Origin: Sistotremastrum niveocremeum HHB9708
Lineage: Eukaryota > Basidiomycota > Agaricomycetes > Sistotremastrales > Sistotremastraceae
DNA: 64,000 bases
Reading direction: 5' to 3'
Assembly (NCBI GenBank): GCA_001630475.1
Contig: KV419437.1
Location: 226,053-290,052, forward strand
How positions within the stretch are numbered: position 1 is the stretch's first letter; the number at the start of each line of letters is the position of its first letter. The translations under genes were made by a program, and so were the position numbers. Shown here in pieces: positions 34,625 to 46,150 of this stretch. The notes below the pieces were generated by a model, which was not told the origin of the DNA, did not search any database, and saw nothing but the letters and a program-made list of their open reading frames with translations.

Positions 34625-35799
34625 ATGCTCAAGGCTTCGACTAGCAGGCTTGCTGGGCCTATATGGCAGATACGATATATACATGCATCTCTTCCTTACG
34701 CCGCTGAAGTCAGCTCAAATGCATCTGCTTCATCCTCTTCCTCGTCACCCTCGACTTCGACGACGCCGGCGAAGTGGACACCAAATTCTGTACGGACAGG
34801 TGTTATTGCGAGAAAACGAGGAATGACTGCGATGTGGGATGACTTTGGAGCTAAATTCCCCGTGACAATCCTTCAGGTGCGTAATCTCCAATCTTTCTTT
34901 GAAACGCCTCCCTGAGCGTCGATATGTAGCTGGAAGAATGTCAGGTGACCGCGAATGTCGAGACGGTCCGTAAAGACCAGTCGGTGTATCATGCCGTTCA
35001 AGTTGCATCCACCAATGTCGCCGAACGAAAACAGTCTTATGCTATGCTTGGTCATTTCAAAAGAGCTGGCGTGCCTGCGAAGAGAATGGTCAAAGAATTC
35101 CCAGTAACGGCTGATGCACATGTCCCAGTTGGTGCGTTCCCGACCTTGCTCAAAACTCTCATCTCATAATCTCTGATCAGGGACGACATTATCTGCTATT
35201 CACTTTGTTCCTGGGCAGGACGTAGACGTGATCGCAAAAGGGTTCGCCTCAGTCCTCTACTCTCATTAAATCTCTTTATATGCTTCGCAGGATCGGAAAG
35301 GGCTTCCAAGGTGTCATGAAGAGATGGAACTTCTCAGGCCAAACGAAGAGTCATGGTAACTCATTAAACCATCGTGGAGCTGGTTCAACTGGCCAGAATC
35401 AGGTGCATTCCGTTCACTCTTCGCTCCTTCAAAACGACTAACATCGTTCAGGATCCTGGACGTGTATGGCCGGGGAAGAAAATGGCTGGCCGACTAGGAG
35501 GCAAACAAATCACCGTCCAAAACCTCCAAGTCGTGCGGATAGACACGAAGTTGGATCTCATATTCGTCAAAGGCAATGTGCCAGGCATCGATGACGCCTT
35601 TGTCCAAGTTCGCGACGCAAAGAAAACTATGGCGATTGGACGACATAATTGGGAGAAAGGACAGGATGAAAAGGTCCTTCCAAAGAACGTGGTTGATATT
35701 CCTTTCCCTGCTGGTACGAAGGAGTTGGCAGCTCAGTATCCTCCAGTGATCAGTGCGAAGACGAGACGGATCAATAGCCCCTTCGCTGCAGGGGAATAA
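34625..35799 (+). CDS. MRPL9: Mitochondrial large-subunit ribosomal protein uL3m
   Basis: Five exons (34625-34876, 34930-35131, 35181-35241, 35291-35402, 35452-35799) give 324 residues. The protein is the mitochondrial L3 homologue, binding 21S rRNA near the peptidyl-transferase centre. The first about 50 residues ([20 protein letters not shown], then a Ser run) form a basic presequence. The L3 core follows: [49 protein letters not shown] and [16 protein letters not shown]. The 61 nt third exon splits codons at both ends. An in-frame ATG-like extension upstream overlaps RRN6-like exon 1 on the other strand and is not needed for the protein. The gene is head to head with the Pol I factor. Confidence 0.94.
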
Positions 35800-35892
35800 T
35801 TTAATGCATACCCTTACATATATACATCTGCTTTCACTACCTGCTATGACGTCGGTGTATGTCTAAACCTCGGTTGTGGATCACCCATCGCC

Positions 35893-36531
35893 TTACTTGA
35901 GTTTGGCATCGATAGCTTCTTTGGTCAAACCCTCTGCGCCGTCTCGAACCTCGATAACCTATGAGAGAACGTGAAGACATGAATCAGTCGGATGGCGAAT
36001 CCTTACTCGATTTGCGTCCGCCTGTGCATACACTCAGCTTCGGTCACTTGGCTGGACAGGAGGATACGCACCAAATTCTCGAACTGAACCAACGCGCTTG
36101 CATGAAGCGTTAATAATCCAGTCTCACTCCCCGACGGGGCCCAGTTGACAAGAACCAAAGGATATTGCTTGCGACCATCTTTGTGCGTAAATTCGTAGGA
36201 CAGGAGTACATATCGCGGTGATTGCTCAGGAAGCTCTAATGACCGATGACGTTGATACAGGGGTCGCTACGTTCAATATTCCTTCTAAAGGAGACATGGA
36301 TATGCACCTTCGGCGAGGTCTTCGAGAGATATATTGTCGAACTGCTCGACCTCCTCCATAATTAATTTCGACTTATTGATCTTGACGATGAGCGCTGCAC
36401 TGCCAGAGCTCCGTTTGCCGAATCGGAATTTGCGCAAGGCATCTTTGAGCTCCTGGGGAACATCTACAGTTGAAGACTATCGGCTTCAATTTAGTCATTC
36501 ACCGATGACTTGTAGGAATATCGTTGACCAT
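35893..36531 (-). CDS. AIM7: Glia maturation factor-like ADF-homology protein
   Basis: Five exons (36529-36531, 36308-36476, 36072-36235, 36007-36021, 35893-35958) give 138 residues, the usual GMF length. GMF binds the Arp2/3 complex and promotes debranching of actin networks. The core reads FRFGKRSSGSAALIVKINKS, LAEELPEQSPRYVLLSYEF, GRKQYPLVLVNWAPSGSET and the C-terminal VIEVRDGAEGLTKEAID. The first coding exon contains only the ATG, split from SSTVDVP by a 52 nt intron; an intron right after the initiator codon also occurs in fungal cofilin genes. Exon 4 is a 15 nt microexon coding ADANR. The gene converges with uL3m (93 bp between stops). Confidence 0.9.
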
Positions 36532-36999
36532 TATTGTGGTATAGATTGAAGATGATCTTAGCGATGATGAAAGCGCCGAAGAGGAACGGAAGGTCAGGTT
36601 CGGGATTCGGAACTAGACTCTGGTCACGCTGCCGCTGCAGGCGTTCGGGGCCGTCGTGGAGTACGTGTTTGTCCGCTGGCGAATCGGACCAACCAGCATT
36701 TCAGGGAGCGATTTGAAGACTCAAATTGCATCACATTATCTCCTAATCTTGGCCTAGTCTGCGTGGCGAAACTCTTTTGATTGGCTGCGAGCCTCGCATG
36801 CTCTCCAACGGATCAGATCGGTCACGGTGATGCCGTCCTAGCAGGCTTGCGGAGTACTGGCAATTCAAGTCAATATGGTTCAATACGTATTCGAAGCCGA
36901 CTTGGATTTCAGGAGCATCGCACGGCCTTTGGAACTATATAAGGAGGTTAGACTGTCGAGTGGACCCACCTCTCCTTACCTTCAAATTCCCAATCAATC
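36532..36999. promoter_or_regulatory. Divergent region between GMF gene and secreted protein 1
   Basis: The 468 bases hold no gene. A TATATAA box is at 36936-36942, 64 bp before the secreted protein ATG. GAATCGGACCAACCA near 36690 resembles GAATCGGACCCAACCA near 38530 in the promoter of the second copy, so promoter DNA was duplicated with the gene. Confidence 0.6.
36936..36942 (+). promoter_or_regulatory. TATA box of secreted protein 1
   Basis: TATATAA, 64 bp upstream of the ATG. The paralogue has TATATAAA at a similar distance (38763-38770). This fits strongly regulated fungal secreted-protein genes. Confidence 0.65.
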
Positions 37000-37589
37000 A
37001 TGAAGTTTGCTATCCCCGCCACCGTTCTGTCCCTCTTTGCCTTCGCCAACGCTGCCAGCGTCCTCCCTCGACAAGCTGGCTTCTGCCCTGAGGCGAGCAG
37101 ATTCGGCATTCTCGGTGTGAAGCCCACGAATCTCTCACCCGGTGATGTAAGCTACAACGTTGCGATTTTGACATAAAGAAAAGGCTCATCATTCGTTTTA
37201 GAAATTCACTATCACAGCCAACTTCACATGCGGAATAAACCAATATAATATCGTCCCCAAATACATCGACTATTACATCGAAGTTCCTGAGAATGTTAAC
37301 AACGGCCACGAACCCCCTATCCTGTTGGCTCGTCGTACCTTCTCAAAGAGCCACGGTGACGTCGACAAATTCACCACCCACGTATGAAAACTTTCATTCC
37401 TCTGTATTTTTCCGGAGACTAATCATGCCTTTCATGTTACAGCTGCCCGATGCTTTCTATTTCACTGGTGCCGCATACACTGTCCAGATGGATATTACCT
37501 ATGCCATCAATGGTACTCTGGGCAAGCCATTCTACGTTGTCGGAGGCACCGAAGCAGGAGTGAATATCACCGATCCTAATTCCATTTAA
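37000..37589 (+). CDS. Small secreted protein, tandem copy 1
   Basis: Three exons (37000-37146, 37202-37381, 37443-37589) give 157 residues. The first about 18 residues (MKFAIPATVLSLFAFANA) are a clear signal peptide; SVLPRQ then suggests a Kex2-like cut after a dibasic-type site. The mature part begins FCPEASRFGILGVKPTNLSP, with one Cys near its start, one in ANFTCGINQYN, a DYYIEVPEN strand and the terminal GGTEAGVNITDPNS. N-glycosylation sequons are present (NFT, NGT, NIT). I do not recognise a named family; the strand pattern is immunoglobulin- or ML-like, which is a guess. Copy 2 lies 1.25 kb downstream with identical intron positions and phases. Confidence 0.82.
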
Positions 37590-38843
37590 TCACGTTCTCC
37601 TACTGACCTTCACGTTCGATGTCATGGACGATTCGTAGACTACTAGTACCTCAGAAACGGACTGCTTTCCTCGTTCTATGTAGCTGCGCTGTATCATTAC
37701 CTTACCGCTCACGATACCTGATAATGAATTCACGCTACCCTTTCATCTTGATTTTTGCTTTGATTGAGATAGGGGCTCCGGGAACCCCGGCCCGGCGATC
37801 CTGACTTGATCTCTGCCCTCAGGAACTTCACTCTGAAAATGCGATTCCGCTGAAGGAGTACTCAATTCGAACATTTTTGACTCCTACCCCCTTTGTCAAT
37901 GAACACTCCGAGATATTTTGCTTGCCATATGGCCATTCGACGTCCGAGGCTGTCCAGAACACATGGTTATCAATTTCTGACGATTTTACGATTTCACATT
38001 CACTCTCGACATGACAGACGCCTGGACGTGAATTTTTGCGGTCATGAAGCCGGAGGGAGTCTTCATGCGCCTCTTGCTCTGTCAAAGCACTGCAATCAGT
38101 TCATAATTGAAACAAAGCGACCGTGGCCGTTACACGAGCGTCAAACTGAAGAAGTCTTCTCCTGACTCGAGCTCATTTTCATTCTCGCAATGGCCGGTCC
38201 TAAGAACCTATGGAACAGGCGGTGTTCTGGCTCTCAGACAGCTTCTGCCCATCGCTGCCCGTCGTGTTTCTTATTTCGCTGACTAAGTAAAACATTTTCA
38301 ACGCTGGCACAATATTAATGCTTCCGTGATTACCACTGGGATCTCTTCCTATGAGTCGGCCTCCTTTCACTCAGGAAGTAAACGAACAATATTCTATGGT
38401 CTCCTGGACACAGAAATGAACTCAGGGCTGATCAAACTTGCTCCCGCGAAGACCTGGAAACTAATTACCAAAATTAGAACTCCAAATGACGAAGCCCCAT
38501 CTCGGCGCCGCGAGCGTCGTACCTCGACGAATCGGACCCAACCAAACCTAGGCGAGCCACTTGAAAACCCAAACCGCATCACGGTGATCACGTTCTATCT
38601 ATCTTCCGGCATCCTGTGCAAGGATGCCGAACGTTTACCATTGGCTATACGACAATTTATGCCCTCTCCGGCAGACTCAGAAGCATGATGAAATGCTTTC
38701 ATTATTGCTCCAATATACTTACGAGGCAGGCGTGTCTTCTTCGGTTTGAAGCCGTTGAGGAGTATATAAACGGTTCGTATCGTGCTCCGTGACCCATCCA
38801 TCCACACCTTCAGTTCTTCAGTTTCGAGAGTTCAACGATCATC
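37590..38843. other. Gap between the two secreted-protein genes
   Basis: No gene is supported. The 3' flank at 37615-37680 (TCATGGACGATTCGTAGAC, then CAGAAACGGACTGCTTTCC) recurs after copy 2 at about 39450-39500, showing that the duplicated unit included the 3' UTR. Minus-strand frames here have no recognisable content. A TATA box ends the region. Confidence 0.5.
38763..38770 (+). promoter_or_regulatory. TATA box of secreted protein 2
   Basis: TATATAAA, 81 bp upstream of the ATG at 38844, matching the layout of copy 1. Confidence 0.65.
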
Positions 38844-39409
38844 ATGAAATTCGCTATCGCTTCTGCTGTCCTTTCTCTCGCTACACTGGCTAGAGCGACG
38901 ACTTTCTTCTGCCCTGACGCCTCAAGATTTGGTATTCTTACCGTTTCGCCGACCAATCTCTCACCTGGCGATGTAAGTCCATCCTTCAATTCCAAAGTTA
39001 ACAGCTATGTTGATACCCGTGTAGGAATTCACGATCACACATAACCTCACATGCGCCGTGACACAATACGACATCGTTCCTATATTCCTCGACTACTACA
39101 TTGAAGTGCCTGAGAATCAAAACAACGGCTTCGAGCTCCCCATCCTCCTCGCTCGTCACACCTTCAAGAACAGTTCTCACCCCGTTGACGAATTCAAGGT
39201 CAAAGTACGTCTATCGATTTCCTTCATTATTCTCAATGATGTTTATTGACTCTTCATGACAGCTGCCCGATGCCGGATACTTCACTAACGCTCCGTACAC
39301 GGTGCAAGTCGATGTCACCTACCCCATCAACGGCAGTCTCGGCACACCCTACTTCCTCGTCGGAGGCACCGAGTTTGGCGTCAACATCACGGATCCCAAC
39401 TCCGTTTGA
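38844..39409 (+). CDS. Small secreted protein, tandem copy 2
   Basis: Three exons (38844-38972, 39025-39204, 39263-39409) give 151 residues. The signal peptide is MKFAIASAVLSLATLARA. Unlike copy 1 there is no short pro-segment with LPRQ; the mature protein starts almost at once at TTFFCPDASRFGILTVSPTN. The rest is collinear with copy 1 (LDYYIEVPENQNNG, ILLARHTF, LPDAGYFTNAPYTVQVDVTY, GGTEFGVNITDPNS). Exons 2 and 3 are exactly as long as in copy 1 (180 and 147 nt). Both Cys and most sequons are kept. The loss or gain of the pro-segment is the main difference. It is probably secreted or wall-associated; function unknown. Confidence 0.82.
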
Positions 39410-40101
39410 GTTGATTTAGTTTAATGTTAATGTGTTCCCACTATCGCTGTCATGGACGATTTGTCGAGTGCTAGTATTTCAGAAACGGACTGCTTTTCTT
39501 CAAGTTGGTTTACATAGCTGCACTGTTCCATGTTCTGAGCACTTTAATTGGCATCGATTGATAATGAAAATGGTGCAGCGATGAGCTCACTGCATGCATA
39601 TATGGGTTCGAGTGAGAATGACGCTGATGCGGCGGGTATAAGAGCTTCGGCTCCGAAGCTGGACGTGCTAAATGCCATGTTACATACAAGCGTTCACAAG
39701 CGAACATATATTTAGGGCAGCCGTCGTGGACTGGAGATGCCTTCTACCAACTCCACTGCTTTCTCCTTGACTGCTCCCAGAGGTTGAAACTTTATTTCGT
39801 GTTTGTTTCGCCCAGTTTCCTAAACTGGAGTGGATTCGGTTGAAGCAAAGACGAGTGCGTTGATCATCATTTTGTGATGCAGTTGGGGGTTCCCTTGGAG
39901 TTGTGAGTGTTTCAATCATCATCCGAAGGCGAGAATACAAACTTACAATGATTTGCATAATTTTAGTGAAGAAAATAAGCCCAGACCCTTGCTCGACCCC
40001 ATCACGACAACCTGAGTCGCGACACGCAGCAAATTCGGCATCGCTTTAGAAGAGTTCGAGCGGAAAACTCCTGAAAAGTTTTACACCTGTCCGCAACCAT
40101 C
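39410..40101. other. Intergenic region upstream of the MFS transporter
   Basis: The 692 bases hold the duplicated 3' flank of secreted protein 2 (to about 39510) and the transporter promoter. No gene was found. Confidence 0.45.
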
Positions 40102-42910
40102 ATGTCCGCCAAATACACAGCTCTCGAGCCTGAAGAATGCGAAATGCGAGACCTTCATGCTCGCCTTGACTCACTCGACTCAACAGGCACATCTTCGGAA
40201 GCAGAAACCGGTATGTCCGAGCTTCGAATAGCTTATCCGGCCACATGGCATTGACTGACGTTGTGCCGCAATGCCGCAGTAGATCGCAATGCAGCATCGT
40301 CAAGACGTGTGGGAGGGGCACTCTCACCGACCACCATGGCACACCTGCACCTGAGGCCCTCGTCGACCTCTCGCAATAATTCAAGAGCATCGTCGAGACG
40401 CCGACCTGGATTTCATACTCGAGACAGTTCCTTAAGCAACGTCCTCAGAGTTCAGGCTCCAGAGGATCTTATCAACGTCGATGCACCCATGGGCATAGAC
40501 CCCGAAGTCTTAGCCGATGTCGTGGACGCTCCAGATGAAGGTGATGAGCCTGTTCCTGAGTCAGACGAGTTTGCTTTGCTTCCGTGGTACAAGCGGCCCT
40601 CAGCTTGGTGGTACGTCTCAGCTTCAGTGTCTACTTGCTGCGGCCTCGTTTACGCTTCACCAGGCTCATATCTTTGACACCTCTCACTGCGGTTGCTACT
40701 GCGTGTACACTAGCCCCCAGGGTTGAAATTTACACCAGACTTGCTTGTGCAGAAATTCGGCCAGAATTCAGTTCACTGCTCGATAACATCGGCCGCACCG
40801 ACTTCGCCGACGCGCCCTCTGCTCCCCACAGCCCCAGTCTCCTCTCCCGTCAAGCGCCATTGACATACCGCGAAGCTTCTGCACCTCAGCATCTTGCTCT
40901 AGCTCAACCTTTTGGCGACTTTGGACTGTCGTCAAAATATCTCGAATATGAAGTCGATTTCGATCGTCCCCTCCCCCGATCCAATACCTCGGGTTACGAA
41001 CCCGCCCCAAATAAGCTTCCACCAACAACCAAACAATGCTCGTCAGACCCAAAGGTTCAAGCGGCCGTGTCTTCACTTATCGCAGGTATGCATCCCCTTT
41101 TTCCAGACATTTCCCCAATGTGTTCAACGCTGCACAGTTATGGGTACCTTAGCGGGCATACTCACATGTTTAACGACTGCGTTTTGGGGATCACTATCGG
41201 ACAGGTATGGGCGCAAGCCCATCATGAGTCTGGCCATCACCGGGTTTCTCGTGAGGTGAGCCTAGCGTACGGTTCTCAACTGTTGTTTGAACTCAGGTAC
41301 CTCCGCAGTGATTTCAACTTCATCCTGGTCGCGCGAGCCGCCAAGTACTTGCCGGGTGGTTATCGCTTTATCATGTTTGGCCCTATTTTCGATGGGCTTC
41401 TTGGAGGTTCGTTCGGGCATCCCTTCGCCGCATGGCCGAGGTTTCTAATTCCGCATTTCCACAGGAATGAGCACATGGGGCGCAGCTTCTCACGCATATA
41501 TGGCCGATTGCACCCTTCCTCATGCTAGGTATTTGTTTCTGCGATCGGCGTAACTTCAAATACTGATGACGTGAGATAGAGCGCGAATATTTTCGTTGAG
41601 CATGGGTCTGCTCTTTACGGGTATTGGAATTGGACCCACTCTTGGTTCCTTCCTCATCCGAGCGACGGGAGATCTACTCTCGGTGTTCTATCTGGCGACT
41701 GCAGCCCATATAGGCTATGCACTCTTTGTGTTTTTCATCATCCCGGAATCTCTGTCCAAGAAATCAATGCTCGAGAACAGAAAGCGGGTCTCAGAGAACC
41801 AGGACAGCCAATTTGGCTTCTTCCTCAGAGTTTTCTCATTTCTTCGCCCCGTCGCCACGATTTTACCAAAAAGGGTCGTCGTGCCTGGTACAGTCGCGCA
41901 GACCAGACTGGACTGGAATTTGACCTTCCTGGCCGCCGCCTCTGCCCTTGTTTCTTTCCTTTTCGTATGTCATTTCCCATGTTATTCCTACTGGAGTCGC
42001 TTATACGCTGCCAAAGTCTTCCTTCCAGATCAAGTTCCAATACGCCCAAGCACAATTTGGTTGGACCTCTGAGCAAGTAAGCCTTTGGTATATGTTTTCA
42101 TACCCGATACTCATGCCTCCAAGCTCGGATACTGGCTTAGTGCCGTCGGCGCCGCTCGTGCCTTCCATCTTATGATCTCTCTACCATGTACGTGCACCTG
42201 GAATTGGGCAGTATATCATGCTCACAGCATTTGTAGTATTTATCAAATATTTTAAGCCTAAACCTCCCATTCATCTCCCCTCCTCCGCTTCGGAACCTCT
42301 CCTTAACGATCCCGCCTCTCCCCCAAAACCAGCCACCGCCCCAGTCAAGCATCATTCTCCCAAATTCGACCTCCTACTCCTCCGATTATCGCTCGCGATC
42401 GAAGTGGTAGCGTATAGCAGTCTGATCTTCTTCAGAACGCCTCAATGGTGGTTCATCGCTACTATCGTTGGAGCTTTCGGTTCGGGCTTCGGTCCTGCTC
42501 TTCAGAGTATTGCTTTGGAAGTATATGCTCGACGGGGAGAGACTGAAGCTGGGAAGCTATTCGGCGCTTTGAGTGTCGTCAATTCATTGTGGTACGTCCC
42601 CTCATTGTTTGCTAAGCCTTGATCGAGCAAAACTGACCCGGCGTGCAGCTCATCCATCCTTGGACCTATGATCTATGGCGCTACATATATCACCACCGTA
42701 GTCTCCTTCCCTCAAGCAATCTTCGTCGTCAGCGGCGCATTCCTTAGTACCGCGTTTATCTTCTCTTTGTTCGTCCGCATTCGCGATCGTCGTGCCGATG
42801 GAACATTGGATGAAGATCACGTTGAGTATACAGACGGCGACGATGCTCAACCCCAGGCGGACAGAGAAGAGGACAGCGACGACAGCGAAGCCACCAGATT
42901 TAACCCGTAG
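40102..42910 (+). CDS. Major facilitator superfamily transporter
   Basis: Eleven exons (40102-40210, 40280-40610, 40664-41085, 41138-41255, 41297-41406, 41465-41528, 41580-41964, 42029-42076, 42124-42187, 42237-42591, 42649-42910) give 755 residues. A long polar N-terminus (about 165 residues) precedes the first membrane segment (WLISLTPLTAVATACTLAP). MFS motif A is GSLSDRYGRKPIM after the third helix, and MSTWGAASHAYMADCT and GIGIGPTLGSFLI are helix 4-5 signatures. A central charged loop (residues about 425-470) separates the two six-helix halves, and helices 7-12 end at VSGAFLSTAFIFSLFVRI before an acidic tail. The motif A region resembles the tetracycline-resistance/DHA1-like group, but the substrate cannot be inferred. 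The exon 7/8 junction is the least certain. Confidence 0.85.
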
Positions 42911-43080
42911 ACGATATTTTCTGCTTAATTTTCGATTGTTCTACCGCTTTCAGTACAGTGTACTACTAGTATCTTGTATTTTCTTGCTTTGCTTTCACGT
43001 ACAGGCCGCGCATATAAGTACATGCGGCCTTGCCTTACATTCTTGAATACATCCGAGCCCACATTCTAGTAATTATAAAA

Positions 43081-44474
43081 TCATCCTCTATAAGAAATAA
43101 TCATAATCCCAATAATACAGCAGTTGATAATGAAGAATGCGATACTCGCACACCACACTTCGAAGAATCTATTCTCCCCAAGAAATTCGAGTCGGTACGC
43201 GAGCGAAAGCCAAACTGCTTGACCACCGAACCAAGATGCGAGACATAGAATGCCCGTCCGGAGGCTCAGTTGTAGCTTTGGAAGGATCAATGGTAGGAAC
43301 CAAATGTACCACAGGAAATACTGTTCCGACCTTATCAGCATGATTGTTTCGCAGAGGATGGTCGGAGACAAACGTACCTGAGAGGTGCAAACTTTGTTAA
43401 ACGTGACAAAGCATGCGGTCTGGATGAACCAAGCAAACGGAAGGTCGGATCTATGCTTTGAAAATTTAACCCCTGATACGAGGCATAGAGCCATTTGAGG
43501 GAGAAACGACATGAATGGGTTTGCGGTGACGCTCCATTTGAATGCTGGTTTGTCCCAACCAAGGTATATAGGGTAGAAATAAGGCGAGAAATTATGCCGG
43601 TAGTCTTTGCGTGAAAGATGGTAGATGTAAGTGTGTTCGAGAAATGGATATCCCCATCTTTATGAGATGTGATCAGTACTCTTCCAAGCGTGAAGGAAGG
43701 GGGAACGTACATGAGATACATGGCACCGCCAAGTGCAACGAATGTTCCAAAGCTTATAGCTGTGAACCGTATTCTCTGCTTGATTGCCCAATCATGCCGT
43801 CCCTCCCCAAGCACCGTCAGAAAACTCGCTCCATAGATAAACGGATATATCTTCCAATGAACGCTCGCGCCAAGCAGGATGGCTGCAGCGTCCCATTTTC
43901 CTCTTGACGCGTAGTAAAGTGTCAAAATGACCAAAGCTCCCAGTATGGACTCTGATGAACCACGAGTAGAAATCGAGAATATGAGTGGGTTGAATAAGTG
44001 AAGTGCTGAGACGTAGATATTCGCTCGTGCCACTAATTGAGCATTGGATGATGCTTTAGCGAGTCGATATAGGAGAACCCCGATGACGAGATCGCAGAAG
44101 GCAAAGAGGATCTTTCCAAATGATTTTAGGAAGAATATGTTCGGGGTGAGGATCACTGCCAGGAGCGGCGTATAACGATAGGTTGCACGAGCATATGGAC
44201 TAAGATCCTATGAAATGAGGATAAAGAGAGGTCAGATCGTATGAGACACGCACTCTCCTATCCCCAAGACTTTTCCTACTGGCCCTTGGGCAGTGCTGGA
44301 CTCCGTTGGATGCCACACAAACCGCGCGGCGTCGGTGAATACACGATAATCGATATCCGTGTATTTTACGCGTGTAGTGGGTAAAGCGTCATAGTATTCA
44401 CTATAAGCTATCAGAATGAGACGAAGGAGGCCAGCTAGTATGAGTGCAGTCCGAAATGAAGGCCATGATGGCAT
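43081..44474 (-). CDS. GPI14: GPI mannosyltransferase I (PIG-M/Gpi14)
   Basis: Four exons (44254-44474, 43711-44199, 43378-43657, 43081-43320) give 409 residues, normal for the family. The ER enzyme adds the first mannose, from dolichol-phosphate-mannose, to the GPI precursor. The lumenal acidic motif is YTDIDYRVF (DID at residues 40-42), followed by TDAARFVW, then PYARATYRYTPLLA. Later conserved blocks are FSISTRGSSES, HWKIYPFIYG, IWGYPFLEHTYIYHL, DYRHNFSPYFYPIYL and FNKVCTSQYFLWYIWFLPL. About ten hydrophobic segments are visible. The exon 1/2 junction has two in-phase options; I chose 44254/44199. A 1.44 kb element sits immediately upstream of the ATG and separates the gene from its presumed native promoter. 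It converges with the MFS gene. Confidence 0.9.
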
Positions 44475-44475
44475 G

Positions 44476-45917
44476 GCGCGACGGTTTTAGCCCCAAACTG
44501 AGGTAGTTGTGCCCCACAGTCCGTTAAATGTGCCCCTTCGAATAAAAATGTGGCCCACGTTTGGCCTTATATCGCCCCATAGCAACTTTTTCCGGCCCAA
44601 ACTTTTCGACATTTTGCCCTCCTGTGGGAGTAATTGTGCCCCAAAGCAGCTTCCAAGTGCCCCCGCGCGACTCATTTCGCCCCCTCCAGTCATTATTTTT
44701 GGCCCACCGAGGTTTTCTCTGGCCCATCTTGAGTCTCAACCGCCCCATTATCAAGGATTTTGCCCCATGTCATATATATATATATCACATAGCGCATTTC
44801 TGGAACGTGTGTCACTATTATTTCCAATGATGAACCCGCACCTCAAACTGCTCAATGAACACTACTACTAGTACCAGTTATGCTGTAGACAGCCAGTTTT
44901 TTTGCCGCCGTCGCCGCTGCTTGGTCCATTGACTCCATTCCCAAGTTCTTCAACCACTGACACTTCCTCAAATTCTCCGGCCCAAGCCATTAACAACCAC
45001 TTAAAGATTGCTTGTATCCGACGTCGATCGATCATCATGAGCCTTTGTTAGATATTTTTTTGGCTTCCTGCGCCCTCGGATTAACTTAAGCTAGCAGTAT
45101 CGTCTCCTAACTATCCAATTTTGCCCCGCCCGGGTCTTCAACGTACTCAGGTCTCCGCACCTCTTGCCTTCAAGTTGTTGTTACAGAGGTCAGCTGAGAG
45201 TTGTGGGTGAGATTCGACGCCGTTGCAGGGCGAATTTTAGCGCCATTATGGGGCATATTCGTGAAGAATGGGGGGTGTGTTTTGGTGGACCACAGAGAGG
45301 AAGAGAAGGGGCCGAGACGCATTGGTCGGGTGTAGCTATCGCTGGCACAGATCAGTCTTGTGTGAAGAGACAGGAAAATGAAAGGTGTAGGACGAACGGG
45401 CAGATGCATTGGTGACGGGAAAGAGCCCTGCTGGAGGATCAGGATTTCGGAATGCACGACTCTGGGGCATTCAGCAAGAGTACTAGAGTCTACTCATTGC
45501 GCAGACTGAGTTCAAGACTTGACACTCGAGCTAGAACCATGGCTAGAAAAGCCTAGAATAGACCACAAGTGGTAAGCAAAACACCGATGAGAGGATCACG
45601 AGCTCTCGCGAGAGCAGAGTACATGAAAAACAGGGCTAGCGGCAAGCGGCGCTGTAGTTGCTTCGTAAGGCAATTGCAGCATGAGGGGGCAGATTTGCCT
45701 TGCTGTGGGGCAATACCCAAAGACGCGTGGGCCGGATTTAGGCAACGGTGGGGCGAAATTTCCAACGTAGGGGGGCAAAATTAGTTCAAGTCGGGGTCGA
45801 AACAGACCTCTGATGGGGCGATAGAGTGCATATCTTGGGGCATATTTTTATTTGAGGGGGCACAATTGACGGACTATGGGGCACAACCACCTAAGATTGG
45901 GGCTAAAACCATTTTCG
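44476..45917. mobile_element. Non-autonomous TIR transposon inserted at the PIG-M start codon
   Basis: The two ends are inverted repeats: from 44483, GGTTTTAGCCCC; and, read on the other strand from 45910, the same 12 bases. The similarity runs about 75 bp (GTTGTGCCCCA, AGTCCGT, ATAAAAAT shared) and then decays. Inside both ends the motif GCCCC recurs roughly every 20-30 nt for about 290 bp, pointing inward. A 9 bp sequence GATGGCATG flanks the element at 44467-44475 and 45918-45926, a likely target-site duplication. The 8-9 bp size suggests hAT- or KDZ-like transposition. No transposase frame is present; the centre holds only short frames and an AT dinucleotide run at 44776-44790. Confidence 0.8.
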
Positions 45918-46150
45918 GATGGCATGTGCATGGGTGCATCTCGCCGAACTCGGGACAATAATGAGGTAGCCTCGTTCAAATAAGCCCAAAATATTCAGAG
46001 GACAAGTTATCAAGGACATAAACTTCCAACAACTAGTATGGGGGTTATTTACAAGGAAAATTCGGAAGAATGTTCTCATAGCAAGCAACCAGAACGGATG
46101 AACCAAGGCAAGAGGACCCCCAATGCCCTTGGGCGTCTATAGAAAAATGC

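Noticed and set aside
44483-45910. GCCCC arrays as a CRISPR-like repeat
   Set aside because: Eukaryotic context, a 5 nt motif only, variable spacing, and inverted orientation in the two arms fit transposon ends instead.
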